64,000 nucleotides of DNA from Sesamum alatum (lineage: Eukaryota; Streptophyta; Magnoliopsida; Lamiales; Pedaliaceae): the NCBI GenBank assembly GCA_034509735.1, contig JACGWO010000005.1, positions 16,667,264 through 16,731,263 of the forward strand. The letters are read 5' to 3'. Below the pieces are notes generated by a model. The model ran no database searches and was not told the DNA's origin. It was given only the letters and a program-made list of their open reading frames with translations. Shown piece after piece: positions 22,820-34,379 of the stretch. A program made the translations under genes and the position numbers. Every line of letters starts with the position of its first letter. Position 1 is the first letter of the stretch.

Positions 22820-24397
22820 CATCCAAGGATGTCTAGATACATTCCAATCAATCACCATTAATTCTTCAATCAAGCCTACCAACTTTTAAGGTATGATCAA
22901 ATCATACCAAAAGGGAAGGGCTTGATTGGAGTTGATTTATCTCTTTCCAAAAGAGATAAGTCAACATACCACCTTGCATGAAACATGGCTGATTTTAGCT
23001 TCCTCCAAGGGAGCATTTCGGCCATGCTTAGTATGGGAAGAAGTCCAACTTCTTCCTATTCCAAAATAAAAATTATTTCCTCCTCTCGGATCAAAATTTA
23101 ACGGACCAGGTTTTATCGTAATCCAATTACGATGAACCCAACATTAAATCTAACTTAATGTCCACTTAAATTATTCCCGTTTATCTTTTAATCCAATTAA
23201 AAGATCCAACATCTCAACTTTCCATATCTAATTGAAACTCCAATTTACCGATTAAACGAGGGCCCGATACAATATCGGTCCGTCCATCCGATGGACTACC
23301 CCTTAAGTAATCCAATTACTTATTTATCCTTCGAGTAACCTCCTCGGTGATTTGTGTGTGACCCTTTAGGTTCACCCTCAGCTAGACTTGGTCCCGTGTC
23401 CTACAAGGGCCCGTTACCATGGGTGGCCGTCTAGCAACGGTCCATGGCACTAGAGATTAGGTGAATGTTGGCGTGAATATTTAGGCACCGATTCCGTATG
23501 GTGCGGTCCTTCCGTCTACCGTCTCTCGGCCTTAGTCTAGGGTATGAAATTGGGCATCGGTTCCCATCTTTAACTAGGAATCTATGCTTAATACTCGAGA
23601 CTACGTATGATTCATTGCGTCGAATCAGGAAATCATTCCCTGTTCGACCAACCACTGTGGCCACAGCTTTAAACAGCATGAACGTGTCTCCGAGTGCAGA
23701 GCAGATACCTCTGTCACATACTGACAGGGGACGGATCCTCTTCTTGGAATCCACCGTCCTCGCTACACATTCCAACTGCACTGGATAAGGTTTATAATGA
23801 TCATCTTATAGAATGATCACCTCTCGCCAGGTCCAAGATATAGCCGTCCTGTGCACGCGACTGCCATGATTCCTCAAGTCCGAGGACTACTCCCGTCTAT
23901 CAGAATCGGGAAAATCCAATCATACCGACCAAGCCTCCAAGGCTTCCATATGATGATCCCCGTGAGTCAGTCCAGTTGGCTCGACCCCAGTCAACCAACC
24001 CATCAAGATCGTGTAGGCGTCCCACGCCTGTCGCCCATGAAACACGGCACTCATCCAATGAACACGACTCTTGATGCAAGTCTCAATAGGACTCTGGATG
24101 CCCTGTCTCGAGGTCCTCGACTTGGAACGTTTCAGACCCAACTCTAAATCAGTTGGTTTCATGACCACCATCCAATTCGTGGCCCAACTGCACTAGTTGT
24201 TAACTGTGGTCTGTGGGCTTTGTTACGATATAAGTAAAACACCGTTTTAACAAATGTGAAATGAGCGCAACAAAGTAAGCACCAAAAGTGACGAATACAC
24301 ATTTTATTCATCACATAATAATATTACAGTTACATCGAGTTTTATAATAGGTTACAAATCTCCAAACATATTGGCTTTCTGGTCACCTATTCTAACA
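22820..24397 (-). mobile_element. Family D 5' LTR, truncated
   Basis: This matches 18535-20125 closely, ends with the TGTTAGAATAGGTGACC complement at 24397, and has the shared box at about 23411-23450. The last 600 bp of the LTR (the part adjoining the primer site) is missing. The flanking CGTCC copy shows that this outer end is original. Confidence 0.88.
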
Positions 24398-25256
24398 CGT
24401 CCTTCCAACGCAATCTCCCAATTAATGTCTAGGGCATGAAATTCTCGATCGATTCCCATCCTGGATTTGATATCTGTGTATTCACTCTAATTTTGTTTCC
24501 CCTAGATCAACATAGGAAATTCCTTTCCTATTTTATTGATAGTCATGGCCATGGAATTCCGGAGAACACAACTTCGAGAACATAAGAGATCACTATCATC
24601 TCATACTATATGATAGATCCTATATTGGAACACATCAACCTTCATGTATGTTCTGATTGCACCGAAACAGGGCTTTTGGTAACCACCTAAATACACAACC
24701 ATGTCAACCAAGACCAACATAAAGTCATCCTATACACAAGGCTACTATGACTTATCAAGTCAAAGTTCTAATACCTGTACTATCGCAACCAAGAAGTTCT
24801 AGTCATACCGATCATGCCTCATAGGCTATATGAAAACTCGTACGAGTCCGGTCAGTTAACGTGACAATCCCTTGTTAGGGACTGACTAAAGTGTGTAGAC
24901 ATCAAACGTCTATTGTCAATGAAACACGGCACTCATCATATGAATCCAACACTTAGTGCATATCTCTATAGAGTCCCCAATGCTCTTTTCTTGATTGTTC
25001 TCGACTTGGAACATTTCAAATCAACTCTCAAAAGTTGGTTTAATCATTACCATCAAATATGCGACTCAATTTCATTGATTTGATCGATCTGTAGCATTTT
25101 TCCATGCATGAAATACAATAATAGTGAAAACTAAAGGCACAACAAAAGAAATAAAAAAATAAATTCTTATTCATAATATTTAACATACATTGAAAAAAAC
25201 TGTTTACAATAGACATCAACTAACCAACTAATTAATTTTCTGGTCTATCTACTCTA
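24398..25256 (-). mobile_element. Decayed copia LTR, partial copy 2 (right part)
   Basis: This continues the old LTR from 15715 after the family D insertion. Stretches such as GAAACACGGCACTCATC and the terminal CTGGTCTATCTACTCTAA are diverged forms of the LTR 5' end. It is much more mutated than the element inserted in it, giving the insertion order. Confidence 0.65.
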
Positions 25257-25783
25257 AATTGAGTACCATGCAAGTATGATTATTTCATCAATTATAACCG
25301 GGTTAAGTCCAATACATGGGTAGTTAGATGAAATCTTGTTAACTCAATAATTGCGCATCACTTCTTTCATATTCATAATTAATTTGTTGACCTTGGAAAC
25401 CTCAAATAGCCACTGTGATACCTTGGCTAAAAGTTTTCTTAATCAAGAAATTATTAGGAGCTTAGGAGATCTAGTGTAACTACATACATACTTATTGACG
25501 ACACAGAGTGAAATACATTTTCATAAGCACAAGTGACAAAATGCCATCCACTCATTTTTTTTTTTTCATATATTTATTAGTAGCTTATTAAATTGTGAGT
25601 CCGAAAATTTTTTCAGAATAAGAAGAATTTGAACAATTAATTGCATTCACTATTCTGCTACTGGTTGTTGTCATGGCTACTCGTAATTCTTTCTATTAAC
25701 TCTCCATGTTTAGTTTTCCTCTTATAATCAAATAGTTTTATTGCATCTTTTTATCTGGCAGTATATCTTTTAGTTGTTATGGT
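25257..25783. other. Unassigned AT-rich stretch
   Basis: I see no LTR, transposon end, RNA gene or reading frame worth reporting here. A T-run lies at about 25556-25567. Confidence 0.5.
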
Positions 25784-26545
25784 CAGTGTTTTAAAACCCA
25801 GCCTGAACCGATCGATTGGACCGATAAAACTGTAACTTGGTTCTTAAAACGTCCGATCCAACCCATAAAATCGGACTAACCTCAAAATCATTCTATTTTT
25901 TTTTTAAATCCCCGGTTGACCCGGTCGAGAATCAAGTGAATCGGCCGATTCATAAACTTTTTTAAAATTTTTAAAATTGATACAATTTAAAATTGAACCA
26001 TGACATTTCATATGAAAATTGAGAAAAAAACCAACAAACCAATGGCATTTTAATAATTATTTGAATCATATATTTATAAATGAACAAACTCATTAAGTCC
26101 GAAATTCAATTAAATTTTTATCTCCTATGGTTACTTAAGTTTCTAATGAAATAATTAATAAAATAAGATTTATATATTTTTTTTAAAAATGGGAGGATGC
26201 TAACTATTTATTGACAATAAAATTAGGTATAACTTAATTATAATGATAAATAGTTCGTTATTTTTGTTACTTACGCAATTCTTCTGTTTTTATTCTTGGC
26301 CTAAATCTTTAATATACTTATTTTACTATTGAAGTTTGGGATACTTTTAATTCCTATATGAACTTTAAAAAAAATTATGTATACTTTTGTATTTTTATTA
26401 TTTAATATAATTTTATATATTAATTTTTATTTTGACATCATAATAACATCACTGGTCCGACCATGGTTCACCCGACGGTTGAACCAATGACCCTTGACCC
26501 ACTTAATTTTTTGGTTCGATCAACGATCCAAGTTTTAAAACATTG
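25784..26545. mobile_element. hAT-like non-autonomous element, 762 bp
   Basis: The ends form inverted repeats: CAGTGTTTTAAAAC on the left and, complemented, CAATGTTTTAAAAC on the right (13 of 14 match). The subterminal sequence is rich in CGGTT/AACCG-type words, as in common plant non-autonomous hAT elements. The flanking 8-mers, GTTATGGT and CTTACGCT, match at five of eight positions, so the target duplication is decayed or mis-set. No transposase is encoded. Confidence 0.65.
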
Positions 26546-26558
26546 CTTACGCTTATCT

Positions 26559-26851
26559 CACTAGAAAAAAAAATTATTATGGACTACATTTTTAATGACT
26601 ATAGCTAAAAATCATGGTAAATAATTATTATTAACTATTGTTAGATAAAAAACAATGCAAAAACTAATTTTTTCACCGTGAAAATTTATTTGCCACGGCT
26701 AAGAGCTGTGGTAAAGCCATTCGCATGACTTTTAGCCACCCTCGCAAAAATCACGACTAACAACTGTTGCATAGCCGTGGTCAATAACTATTTGCTACGG
26801 CTATACAACCATGACAATTAACTATAGTTAAATGTTATATTTCTTGTAGTG
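26559..26851. mobile_element. CACTA-type non-autonomous element, 293 bp, TSD TCT
   Basis: It starts CACTAGAAAAAAA and ends with the complement of CACTACAAGAAAT, flanked by TCT on both sides (26556-26558, 26852-26854). Repeated GCCACGGCTA/TAGCCGTGG words inside resemble CACTA subterminal repeats. It is far too short for a transposase, so any movement depended on one supplied in trans. It lies 13 bp from the hAT-like element. Confidence 0.82.
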
Positions 26852-26929
26852 TCTTCGTGTATGGGTATGTATATTTTCATTACGATGCTTTGATCAGTGA
26901 GGTTTACTTTATGTTCCCGGGATTAATAT

Positions 26930-27169
26930 ATGATAGGGTTACCCAATATTGTAATCATTGTTGATCGGCATGAAAAATATACGGCCCTGCAAGAGTGTAT
27001 CACTTTGGGAATTCCAACAATTTGTTTAATCGATACAAATTGTGACCCTGATCTTGCAGATATTTCGATTCCAGCAAATGATGATGATATTTCTTCAATC
27101 CACTTAATTCTTAACAAATTAGTATTCGCAATTTGTGGGGCCCGTTCTAGCTATATAAGAAATTCTTGA
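26930..27169 (+). pseudogene. rps2: Plastid rps2 3' fragment
   Basis: About 75 codons encode the C-terminal part of plastid ribosomal protein S2, with the hallmark [20 protein letters not shown] and the closing SSYIRN, and then a TGA stop. In the plastid this protein is part of the small ribosomal subunit. Here only the last third remains, with no start or promoter and several substitutions (for example a His replacing the usual acidic/Gln-type position after VDR). The apparent Met is an accident of the cut. The identification is firm. Confidence 0.9.
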
Positions 27170-27395
27170 TTAATAATAAGATAAATAACTTTTACTTCAA
27201 AAATCCGATATATTTCTAGAATCGGTTATTATTTATAGATATTGAAAAATAGATAAAAATAATCGGGGATATTATGTGATTAGTTAGTATTCAAAATATT
27301 AGTTGGTATTAAAAATATCCTATTCAAGTAGATAAAGAGATGGTTGAATCTAAATAATTTTGTTTAAAGTTCAATTTTTTTTTTCAGAGGGCAAT

Positions 27396-27582
27396 ATGAA
27401 TGTGCTATCATGTTCCGTTAACACACTAAAAGGGTTATACGATATATTTGGTGTGAAAGGAGGCCAACATTTCTATTGGCAAATAGGGGGTTTCCAAGTC
27501 CATGGCCAAGTACTTATTATTTCTTGGGCTATAATTGCTATCTTATTAGGTTCAACTATTATAGTTGTTCGTAGGTCTGTTA
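27396..27582 (+). pseudogene. atpI: Plastid atpI 5' fragment
   Basis: The ATG at 27396 opens the N-terminal part of the CF0 subunit a of plastid ATP synthase: MNVLSCS, then [20 protein letters not shown] and the start of the first membrane segment ([18 protein letters not shown]). It lies 226 bp after the rps2 stop, as in plastid genomes. After about 60 codons it runs into the LTR of the reverse copia element, so the remaining three quarters of the gene is gone from this side. It is a non-functional nuclear copy. Confidence 0.88.
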
Positions 27583-28876
27583 TAAAAGAATTGAGTACGG
27601 TATGGGAACGCAACGGAAGCGTAAAAACGTGGAATTAAAGCATAATATAAAACGGATTCAAAGGGGTGTTCCCTTTGAAGTTCCCGGGCGTTCGGTGTTT
27701 GTCAAAGCATAAATAAAAGAAGGAGAAGATGTTGGACAAGTGGCTAAAGGAAGAAAACAAAAGGATACATGAAAATGTAAAGAAAACCTACCTTTTTGTT
27801 TACTACACATATAACCGGTACATGCGTTGTTCCTTATTTTCCTTCTTCGTATGTCCACTTGAGAGCTCAACTTAGAACTCCTCTAAGTATTGTCCACACC
27901 ACACAAAGGATCCAAACTATAGTTTATTGCTAGATAAAATATAGTGAAGAGAAGAAGTAAACAATTTCAAATCAACACTATCAATTAGTGATCTTTAGAA
28001 TGTTTTAAGTTCTTTTCTTTCCAAAAGAAAAGAACACTTGTGAGAATTTTCAGAGATGGTTTTGGCTAAAATCTCCAACAAAAAATGAAGCAAGTTAGTA
28101 TGTAAATGTCTAGCAAAGTTGTTTTGTGTATGTAGAATGTAGAGTTCAAAAAACCACCTACATAAGTAACTTCCAAGGCAACTTCCACATACACACACTT
28201 CTAACACATCCACCACACATGATAGCAAGAGAAAACCACCACCAAATCAGCAAATTTTCGTACTCATCATGTGATATGAAGAGTTGAAACTCCTCTTTAA
28301 CTAGCTTCAACTTGCATGGAAAAATAGACTTGGATCTTTATGTTTTTGGACTTGTATTTAATCAAATTAAATAAAGTCCAAACATGTATCCATTGAGCAT
28401 TAATTAATCTAATTAATCTCAATCCAATTGAATCCCATTAGTTTATTTAATCCAATTAAATAAACATAAGTCCAAATTAAGAATAATTGATCCAATCAAT
28501 TATTCTAGCCAAAACCCAATAAATTAATCCAATTAATTTAAAGGTTCTTAGCCTAAAAAATTAACTAATCCAATTAATTAATTCTTGGATCATCCATCAA
28601 ATGGATTTTTTAGTAAATGATCCAATCATTTATTTTCTCACTTGAATAAATTTAATCCGATTAAATTTATTCGCTTCTTCTAGAATTAATTCCAAATTAA
28701 TTCCGCCAAATCCAAAGTGATTTGTGTGTGACTCATTAGGTTCACCCTCAGCTAGACTTGGGCTTGTGTCCAATACAATTGATCAATTAAATCAAATTTA
28801 ATTAACTATTTTCCGATTAACCATTAATCGTAAAAAACGCCCGTCACCATGGGTGGCCTTCTAGCTACGGTCCATG
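27583..28876 (-). mobile_element. Family G 3' LTR, left part
   Basis: In reverse this is the last 1.3 kb of the LTR. It resembles the solo LTR at 16337-18519 over the same length. It is interrupted in the shared LTR box (about 28850-28876) by the family A element, and CCATG (28872-28876) is repeated at 38439. Confidence 0.88.
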
Positions 28877-31196
28877 TGTTAGAATAGGTGACCAGAAAGT
28901 CAATGGTTTTGGCTGTTCTGAGAACCATTCGTCAATCTGTGAACAAGTAATATTATGTTAATGAATGTAGTAAGGATTCATAGGCATGAGTTTGTTGTAC
29001 TTACTGCTTGCATCGTTATGATGTCACAACAAACGCCCACAGACTGAAATAACGTTTCGGGAAATTGGAACTACGCTTGGAGGTAGGTTCATGAAATCAG
29101 TTTCGCCGAATCAGTCTGAAATACTCCAAGTCAAAGGAATCTCGAGACAGGGCATCGAGAATCCATTTGAGACTTGCACTAAGCAACTGCTGTCGTGTTT
29201 CATGACGGGTGACGAGGATCGTCTAAGCAGTGTTAGTGGGTCGGCCTGCTGGGGAGCGGCCGACTGAGGTGACTCGCGGGAATCGTCATATAGAAGCTAC
29301 TCGGGCTTGGTCGGTATGACTCGTATTCCCGGTTCCGATAGTACGGGATTAGTCCTCGGACTTGAGGATCACGGCAGTCCCCTACATACTAAGGCTGTAT
29401 CTTGGATCTGGTGAAATTTGACCGATTATATCACATGGTCATCATAAGCCTCGTCCAGTGCAGTCGGACTATGTAAGAACGGTGAATTCCAAGATAGGAT
29501 CTGTCCCCTGTCAAAGGATATGACAGCAAGATCTCCTATGCGCTCGGAGATGGTTTAGACTCACAAAGTCTATGGCCATAGCACTTGATGTAGTGGGAAA
29601 GGATTTCCTACGTCGAGTTAAACCTATCTCGAGCATTATGCATAGTTGCCTAGTCAACGATGGGAACCGACCCCTAGACTAAAGGCCGGGAGACAGGCGA
29701 CAGTAGGACCGTACCCGTACGTATCGAGCGTCGGTAGGACCGCACCTGCGTATAACTCGGAGCCTAAATGTTCACACCATAAATTCACCTAGTCTCTAGT
29801 GCCATGGACCGTTGCTAGATGGCCACCCATGGTAACGGACTACTTTAGTTATGAAATAATGAAAAGTAGGTCCAAGTCTAGCTGAAAGGTGAACCTAAAG
29901 AGTCACACCCGCTACACCAAATGAAAGGGAATTAATTTGGAATTAATTCCGGGAGAAGGTTTAATTTAATGGAATTAAATTATACTTCTTGGAGATACAA
30001 GCCTCGATGTATTATTTGGAATAATCAGGCTTGAGTTCATAAATTAGATTTATGAATTTTACAAAGCATGGGCTTTCCTTTTAATCTAATTAAAAGGGTG
30101 AATTAATTAATTAATGGGCTTGGTATTAAATAGGATTTAATATAAAGTCCATGGACTATTTAATTTGGAATTAAATAAGGTCCATTCCATTAATTAATTA
30201 ATGGGCTTAGTATATTAAATAGGATTTAATATAAAGTCCATGGGACTATTTAATTTAGAATTAAATAATCCCATTCTATGGAATTAATTAATGGGCTTGG
30301 TATTAAATAGGATTTAATATAAAGTCCATGGACTATTTTAATTTGGAATTAAATAAAGTCCATTCCATTAATTAATGGGCTTAGTATATTAAATAGGATT
30401 TTAATATAAAGTCCATGGGAATATTTAATTTAGAATTAAATAGGCCCATTCCATAAAGCCCATCAAAATGGATGGACAAGATTTGATCTAGAGAATGATG
30501 AGATGAAGGGCCATGATTAATTTGACTTAATCAAAGCCTAATTTGACTAGGATTTGACTAGGTCAAAATCCTAGTCAAAGTGTGTCTCTTTGGAAGAGTT
30601 TGAGAAGGAATAGGAATTCCATCTCCTATAAATACTTAAAAACACACACACTTACACCTAGTATTCTCTACAACTCTCATCTCTCATCACTCTCAAGATT
30701 TTCGTCCATCCCCTCTTCTTTTCTCCAAGATTTCTATTTTGTTCTTCTTGATTTATTCAAGGTAGAACATAAGAGACGCCGGTTGCGTTAATTGATAGCG
30801 TGTACCGATGTCTCTTCTCCCCAAATTACTTCTTGCTAGCACAAGGGTTGTTTGCTTTCCGGTGGAGCGAGTGAGATGATTTAGAGGGTCTCTTATTTGA
30901 GATCTTGGTGCAAAACGGGGAACAATGCGTGTAGCCGAAACGAAGACAAAACTACAACCGGGTAGGTTCTTTAATTTCGTTTTTCCGGTTTCAATTCTAT
31001 GGCCTCCATGTTGTGTTTTATTGAACATGAGATACACCGAACGCCCGGGAGAATCAAGGGCACACCCCTTGATTCGTTTATGTATATTATGCATGATTTA
31101 AATTCGATTTAATTATGCTTTGTAATTTTATTACGCATTCTTTCGCGCTTCCGCTATACGCGTTAATCTCCCGGGCCGATCCACCGATTTCTTTCA
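28877..31196 (+). mobile_element. Family A 5' LTR (2320 bp)
   Basis: TGTTAGAATAGGTGACC start and CTTTCA end, one base before the primer site. It contains the shared LTR box at about 29808-29845, four tandem units at about 30108-30452 and a TATA box at 30627-30634. An antisense frame of 113 codons at 30753-31094 recurs in other copies but is explained by overall sequence identity. Confidence 0.93.
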
Positions 31197-31197
31197 G

Positions 31198-31209
31198 TGG
31201 TATCAGAGC
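31198..31209 (+). promoter_or_regulatory. Primer-binding site (initiator Met-tRNA type)
   Basis: TGGTATCAGAGC, one base after the LTR. It is where tRNA primes minus-strand DNA synthesis. Confidence 0.93.
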
Positions 31210-33519
31210 CCGGTTCGGTGTATAGGCCTAGAATTCTATGTGCTATGTGCGTTTAAGCATGATAAACGTGTTTTAATTTACGTTTATAGCATGTTTATCG
31301 TAGATAATTATTGGTGTTTAATTTTGCATGGGATTTTGGATCTTGGTTTTCTTGAATGTGTTTATACATGTTCTAGGGTTTAATTTATCTTGTGGTTCAG
31401 AAAAATTGCATGAAAAATTGAAAAGGAGTGAAAAACGGCGAACCGGCAGCAGCAGCACGCTGGCCGCGCGCGCAGGCATGGGCGCCTGCGCGCGCGCGCA
31501 AGCGCTAGGCGCAGGCGCGCGCTGGGCGCGCCGCACGGCATGCGCTGGGCGCGCGCGCTGTGCGCGCAGGCAGAGGAGCCTGCGTGCGCGCGCGCGCGTC
31601 TGGCCGGCCGGCTGTGCCGTTTTCCGTTTCCCTCCCGTTTTTGGCTCGTTTTTCAAAACTGTTTTTACTGTATTATTTTTATGATATTTTCTGAATTATT
31701 CTGAACCCGTTGACTTAGAATATTTATTTTTTGAGATTTGGAATTTTCTAAAATAAATATTGCTTAATTGATGAGGAAAGGGTTTCCTAACAAGATTTAA
31801 TTTTTGCAATGGTTGCACCAATGATCAAAATTCATATGTGAAATTTCGCAATAATTTCTGCGTTTTATGATGTTGGACATCATGGTTATTTTATGGCTTG
31901 AGTATGAGTAGATCTTGACATGTATTAATATTACACGAATGTTGGATTTTGGAATTCTTGAATAAATGGGCATATTCTTGAATTGTTGATTTTTGTGTTT
32001 CAGAAAATTTGATTTTTCTGTATAATTCTGGGAATTTTTCTGAATTAATTAACTTGGGGCATTTTAATTTTGGTTGAGATTTTATATTTCATAGAATTAA
32101 TATTGCCTTGTTAATTATGGAAAAGGTTTTTCCAACAAAAATCGTTGTGCATAGGTTGCACTATTATCCAATGTTTGGTGTGGATATTTTACATGTAGTT
32201 TCTGCATTTATTTTTATGGTATGGATTATCATGGATGTTCGTATAGCATGTTTTACGTGGGATATGTATTTGTGCTATTTGTGTTAATTGATTTGACAAA
32301 GGATGATCACAAAGCCCCTAGACCGCATGTATGGTTTATTTACATTTATTTGTTGGGTTGTGGCCTGTGAGCCTCTTTATTTTCCTCTCTGTCTCTCTTC
32401 TAGTGCCTTGGAATAATAAGGCTTTCTCTCTCCCTCCTAATGTACTCCCCCCAAATGTTTAATTGGGGTTTCTTATTTTATGATGTAATGAGAGTAGAAT
32501 TAGTGGTGAGGTTTTATTTTTTTGTAAATAAAAGCTGCAAGAGAAGACAAGCCCAAGGTGTAGGAGGCCCATGGAGGTTGCCATCAGATGGCCCACGGAG
32601 GATCCATGGAGAAGAAGCCCGGTGTAGGCCCAAGATGGAGAGCCCAAGAAGATAAAGAGGACTTACAAGGCCCATTGCATGTAATGGGTTATTAAATCTT
32701 GTAATAGTGTAGGGCCTACCCTTAGATTGACCATAGATCCACTGCGGGCTCAGTGGGTCGCATAGGTTTGGGCTTGTGATCATCCTACAGGGGCGTGCTA
32801 GGCTTTATTTTGCATGCGATGCGTATTATATGCTTATGATTATTCTATATGCTTTATGTATGGTTACATTCACGCTTAGAATATTTCTGCCATAACGCAC
32901 GCAATGCAATACTTAATATGTGATGAGGTCTCGTTCTATCAAAACTCTCACTTGGTTAAACCAAGTTAAATATAGACCCTTAATAAATGGACTAGGACTC
33001 TGGGAGTCTGTCCAAGCCTTCCATCCATGGCAAAAGTGAGGAAGATCTTTTAGGTCGATAGCGTGGTCTCACGAGTCGTGGCACGACTATCGTGCTTAAA
33101 AGAAGCTGCACTTTGTCTTGAACGATGAGTAGACTACTGTTACCTGTCTCACGAGTCGTGGAGATAGCAGTGAGTCTATGAATCGGTTGATTGGGTCGGG
33201 TCTAACGCCCGAATAACGTGATTCGCTTGGAGTCCTCGGGATCACGTGAAAGGGTGAGGCAATTATCTTGGGAATCTCGTGGAACGAGAATGGTATGGAA
33301 TACCTCCCACGGGTTCTTTTCCCATGCGAATCGTAAAAGCGGGGTATGGGGGAGATCGCTGTGGATCCCGAGCCCACTAGGAAAGGATTTCCCGAAAACA
33401 ACGTTTGAGAGTGCCGTGTTTTCGTAGAAATAGTGGGAGAGGTTAAGGACTAAAGACCGAGACTTAACCAAAATATTACTTCATTCTGCTTATTATTTTC
33501 TGTTTCATATATGTTGTGA
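31210..33519 (+). other. Long structured leader of family A element
   Basis: 2.3 kb lies between primer site and gag. Landmarks are a GC-rich tract (31436-31620), the ACTGCGGGCTCAGTGGG segment near 32740, two TCTCACGAGTCGTGG palindromic motifs (33065-33087 and 33145-33161) and the inverted CTCGTGGAACGAG motif near 33277. Several frames are open on both strands near 33200-33470 because stops are few, not because a protein is evident. The landmarks survive in the diverged leaders at 42597-44568 and 56840-59139. Confidence 0.7.
31436..31620 (+). repeat. GC-rich CGCG tract in leader
   Basis: About 185 bp dominated by GCGCGC runs and GCAGGCGCGCG-like words, in AT-rich surroundings. It is longer than the matching tract at 8289-8400 in the same family, so the tract varies in length among close copies. 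Confidence 0.8.
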
Positions 33520-34340
33520 ATGTCTAAGAATCCACCAAACACATCACTAAGAGGCTCATTAAAAAAAAGAACCAATTACACGAATTGACTGCGAAATCTT
33601 AAGATGGTCTTAGATTTCCAGAACCTTAACTCACATAACCGGATGAGGATGTTCCTCAGCCCTTGCCGGAGGGGTCAACAACTAAGGCAACGCTTGGCGT
33701 TCAAAAGTTGAAGGATGACCACCGGCAAGTAGGATATAATGATGTTGGCTCAAACTATGCTTCGTTTGCATCATGTCTATATGGTCTTGGACCAGCATGT
33801 GGGGTAAAATGCAACGAAGGCATATTTGGAGCTAAGATGACGGAAGGGATGTCGGTACAAAGAACATGGAGTGATGATGCAATCCCTAGTGGAGAAGCTC
33901 AAAAGACCTCCACGTCAGTCTTGAAAAGGAGACGTACATTGACATGATCCTTCAGTATCTTCCTCCCTCCTACGAACCATTAATTATCAACATGAATGAG
34001 CTTAGAAAAGATCTTCATAGATTGGTAATTATGTCGGGCTAGTACGAGGCAACGATTGCAAAATCTGCGCCGTCGGTACTAGTAGGAGAGGCTTCAACCT
34101 CCATAGCGAAAGGCAAGGGTGCCAGACGACAAAAGAGGAAGAAGGGTAAGGTGACATCAACTATTAAGCACTTCAAGTGTTGTTCCTTTACAACACAAGG
34201 TAGAGGTAAAGGAAAGAACAAAAGGTTCAAGCAGTCAAGTTCATAGATTCTAAGAACGTAAGCATTTACTGTCGTAAAGAGGGCCATTGGAAAGGGGAGT
34301 ATTCTAAACCTCTCTCCAATGTAGGTAAAATTTGATATTG
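33520..34340 (+). pseudogene. gag relic of family A element
   Basis: The ATG at 33520 starts the same Met-Ser-Lys-Asn sequence as gag at 59140. Parts of the capsid region are readable (LPEGST near 33661; GAKMTEG near 33831-33851), but frames shift repeatedly. At 34257-34311 the zinc knuckle reads SIYCRKEGHWKGEYSKP: the first Cys is Ser and the last is Tyr, so the RNA-binding knuckle has lost two of its four metal ligands. No functional Gag can result. Confidence 0.8.
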
Positions 34341-34379
34341 AGTATTGACATGATCTCTATTTGGTATTTGATACCATTC

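Larger units (their letters stand above)
15716..24397 (-). mobile_element. Reverse Ty1/copia element (family D), internally deleted, TSD CGTCC
   Basis: Both ends are fixed by a perfect 5-bp duplication CGTCC (15711-15715 and 24398-24402). In reverse the order is truncated 5' LTR (24397 to about 22820), a scrap of protease region, IN, RT and RNase H (to 20137), purine tract, 3' LTR (20125 to 15716). Primer site, leader and gag are missing, as is the end of the 5' LTR. The deletion joint near 22790-22820 has the repeat AACGGCCTTGCCAT on one side, consistent with illegitimate recombination. The 3' LTR hosts a solo LTR. Confidence 0.92.
26926..27582 (+). other. Nuclear plastid DNA insertion (rps2-atpI)
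   Basis: Two adjacent plastid genes appear in their usual order and spacing, with AT-rich plastid-like spacer between them. Substitutions and lost residues show that it is a nuclear copy. The right end is cut by a copia LTR at about 27583. The left end is near 26926, where similarity to rps2 begins. Confidence 0.88.

Noticed and set aside
13193..25256. CRISPR-like or tandem array suggested by the many recurring segments
   Set aside because: The recurrences are LTR copies of over 1 kb with target duplications and nested insertions, not short regularly spaced repeats.
30753..31094. Antisense 113-codon frame in the LTR, also at 63654-63992 and 38030-38305
   Set aside because: The frame recurs because the LTRs are near-identical copies. 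It breaks by single-base indels in other copies and shows no domain or promoter of its own.
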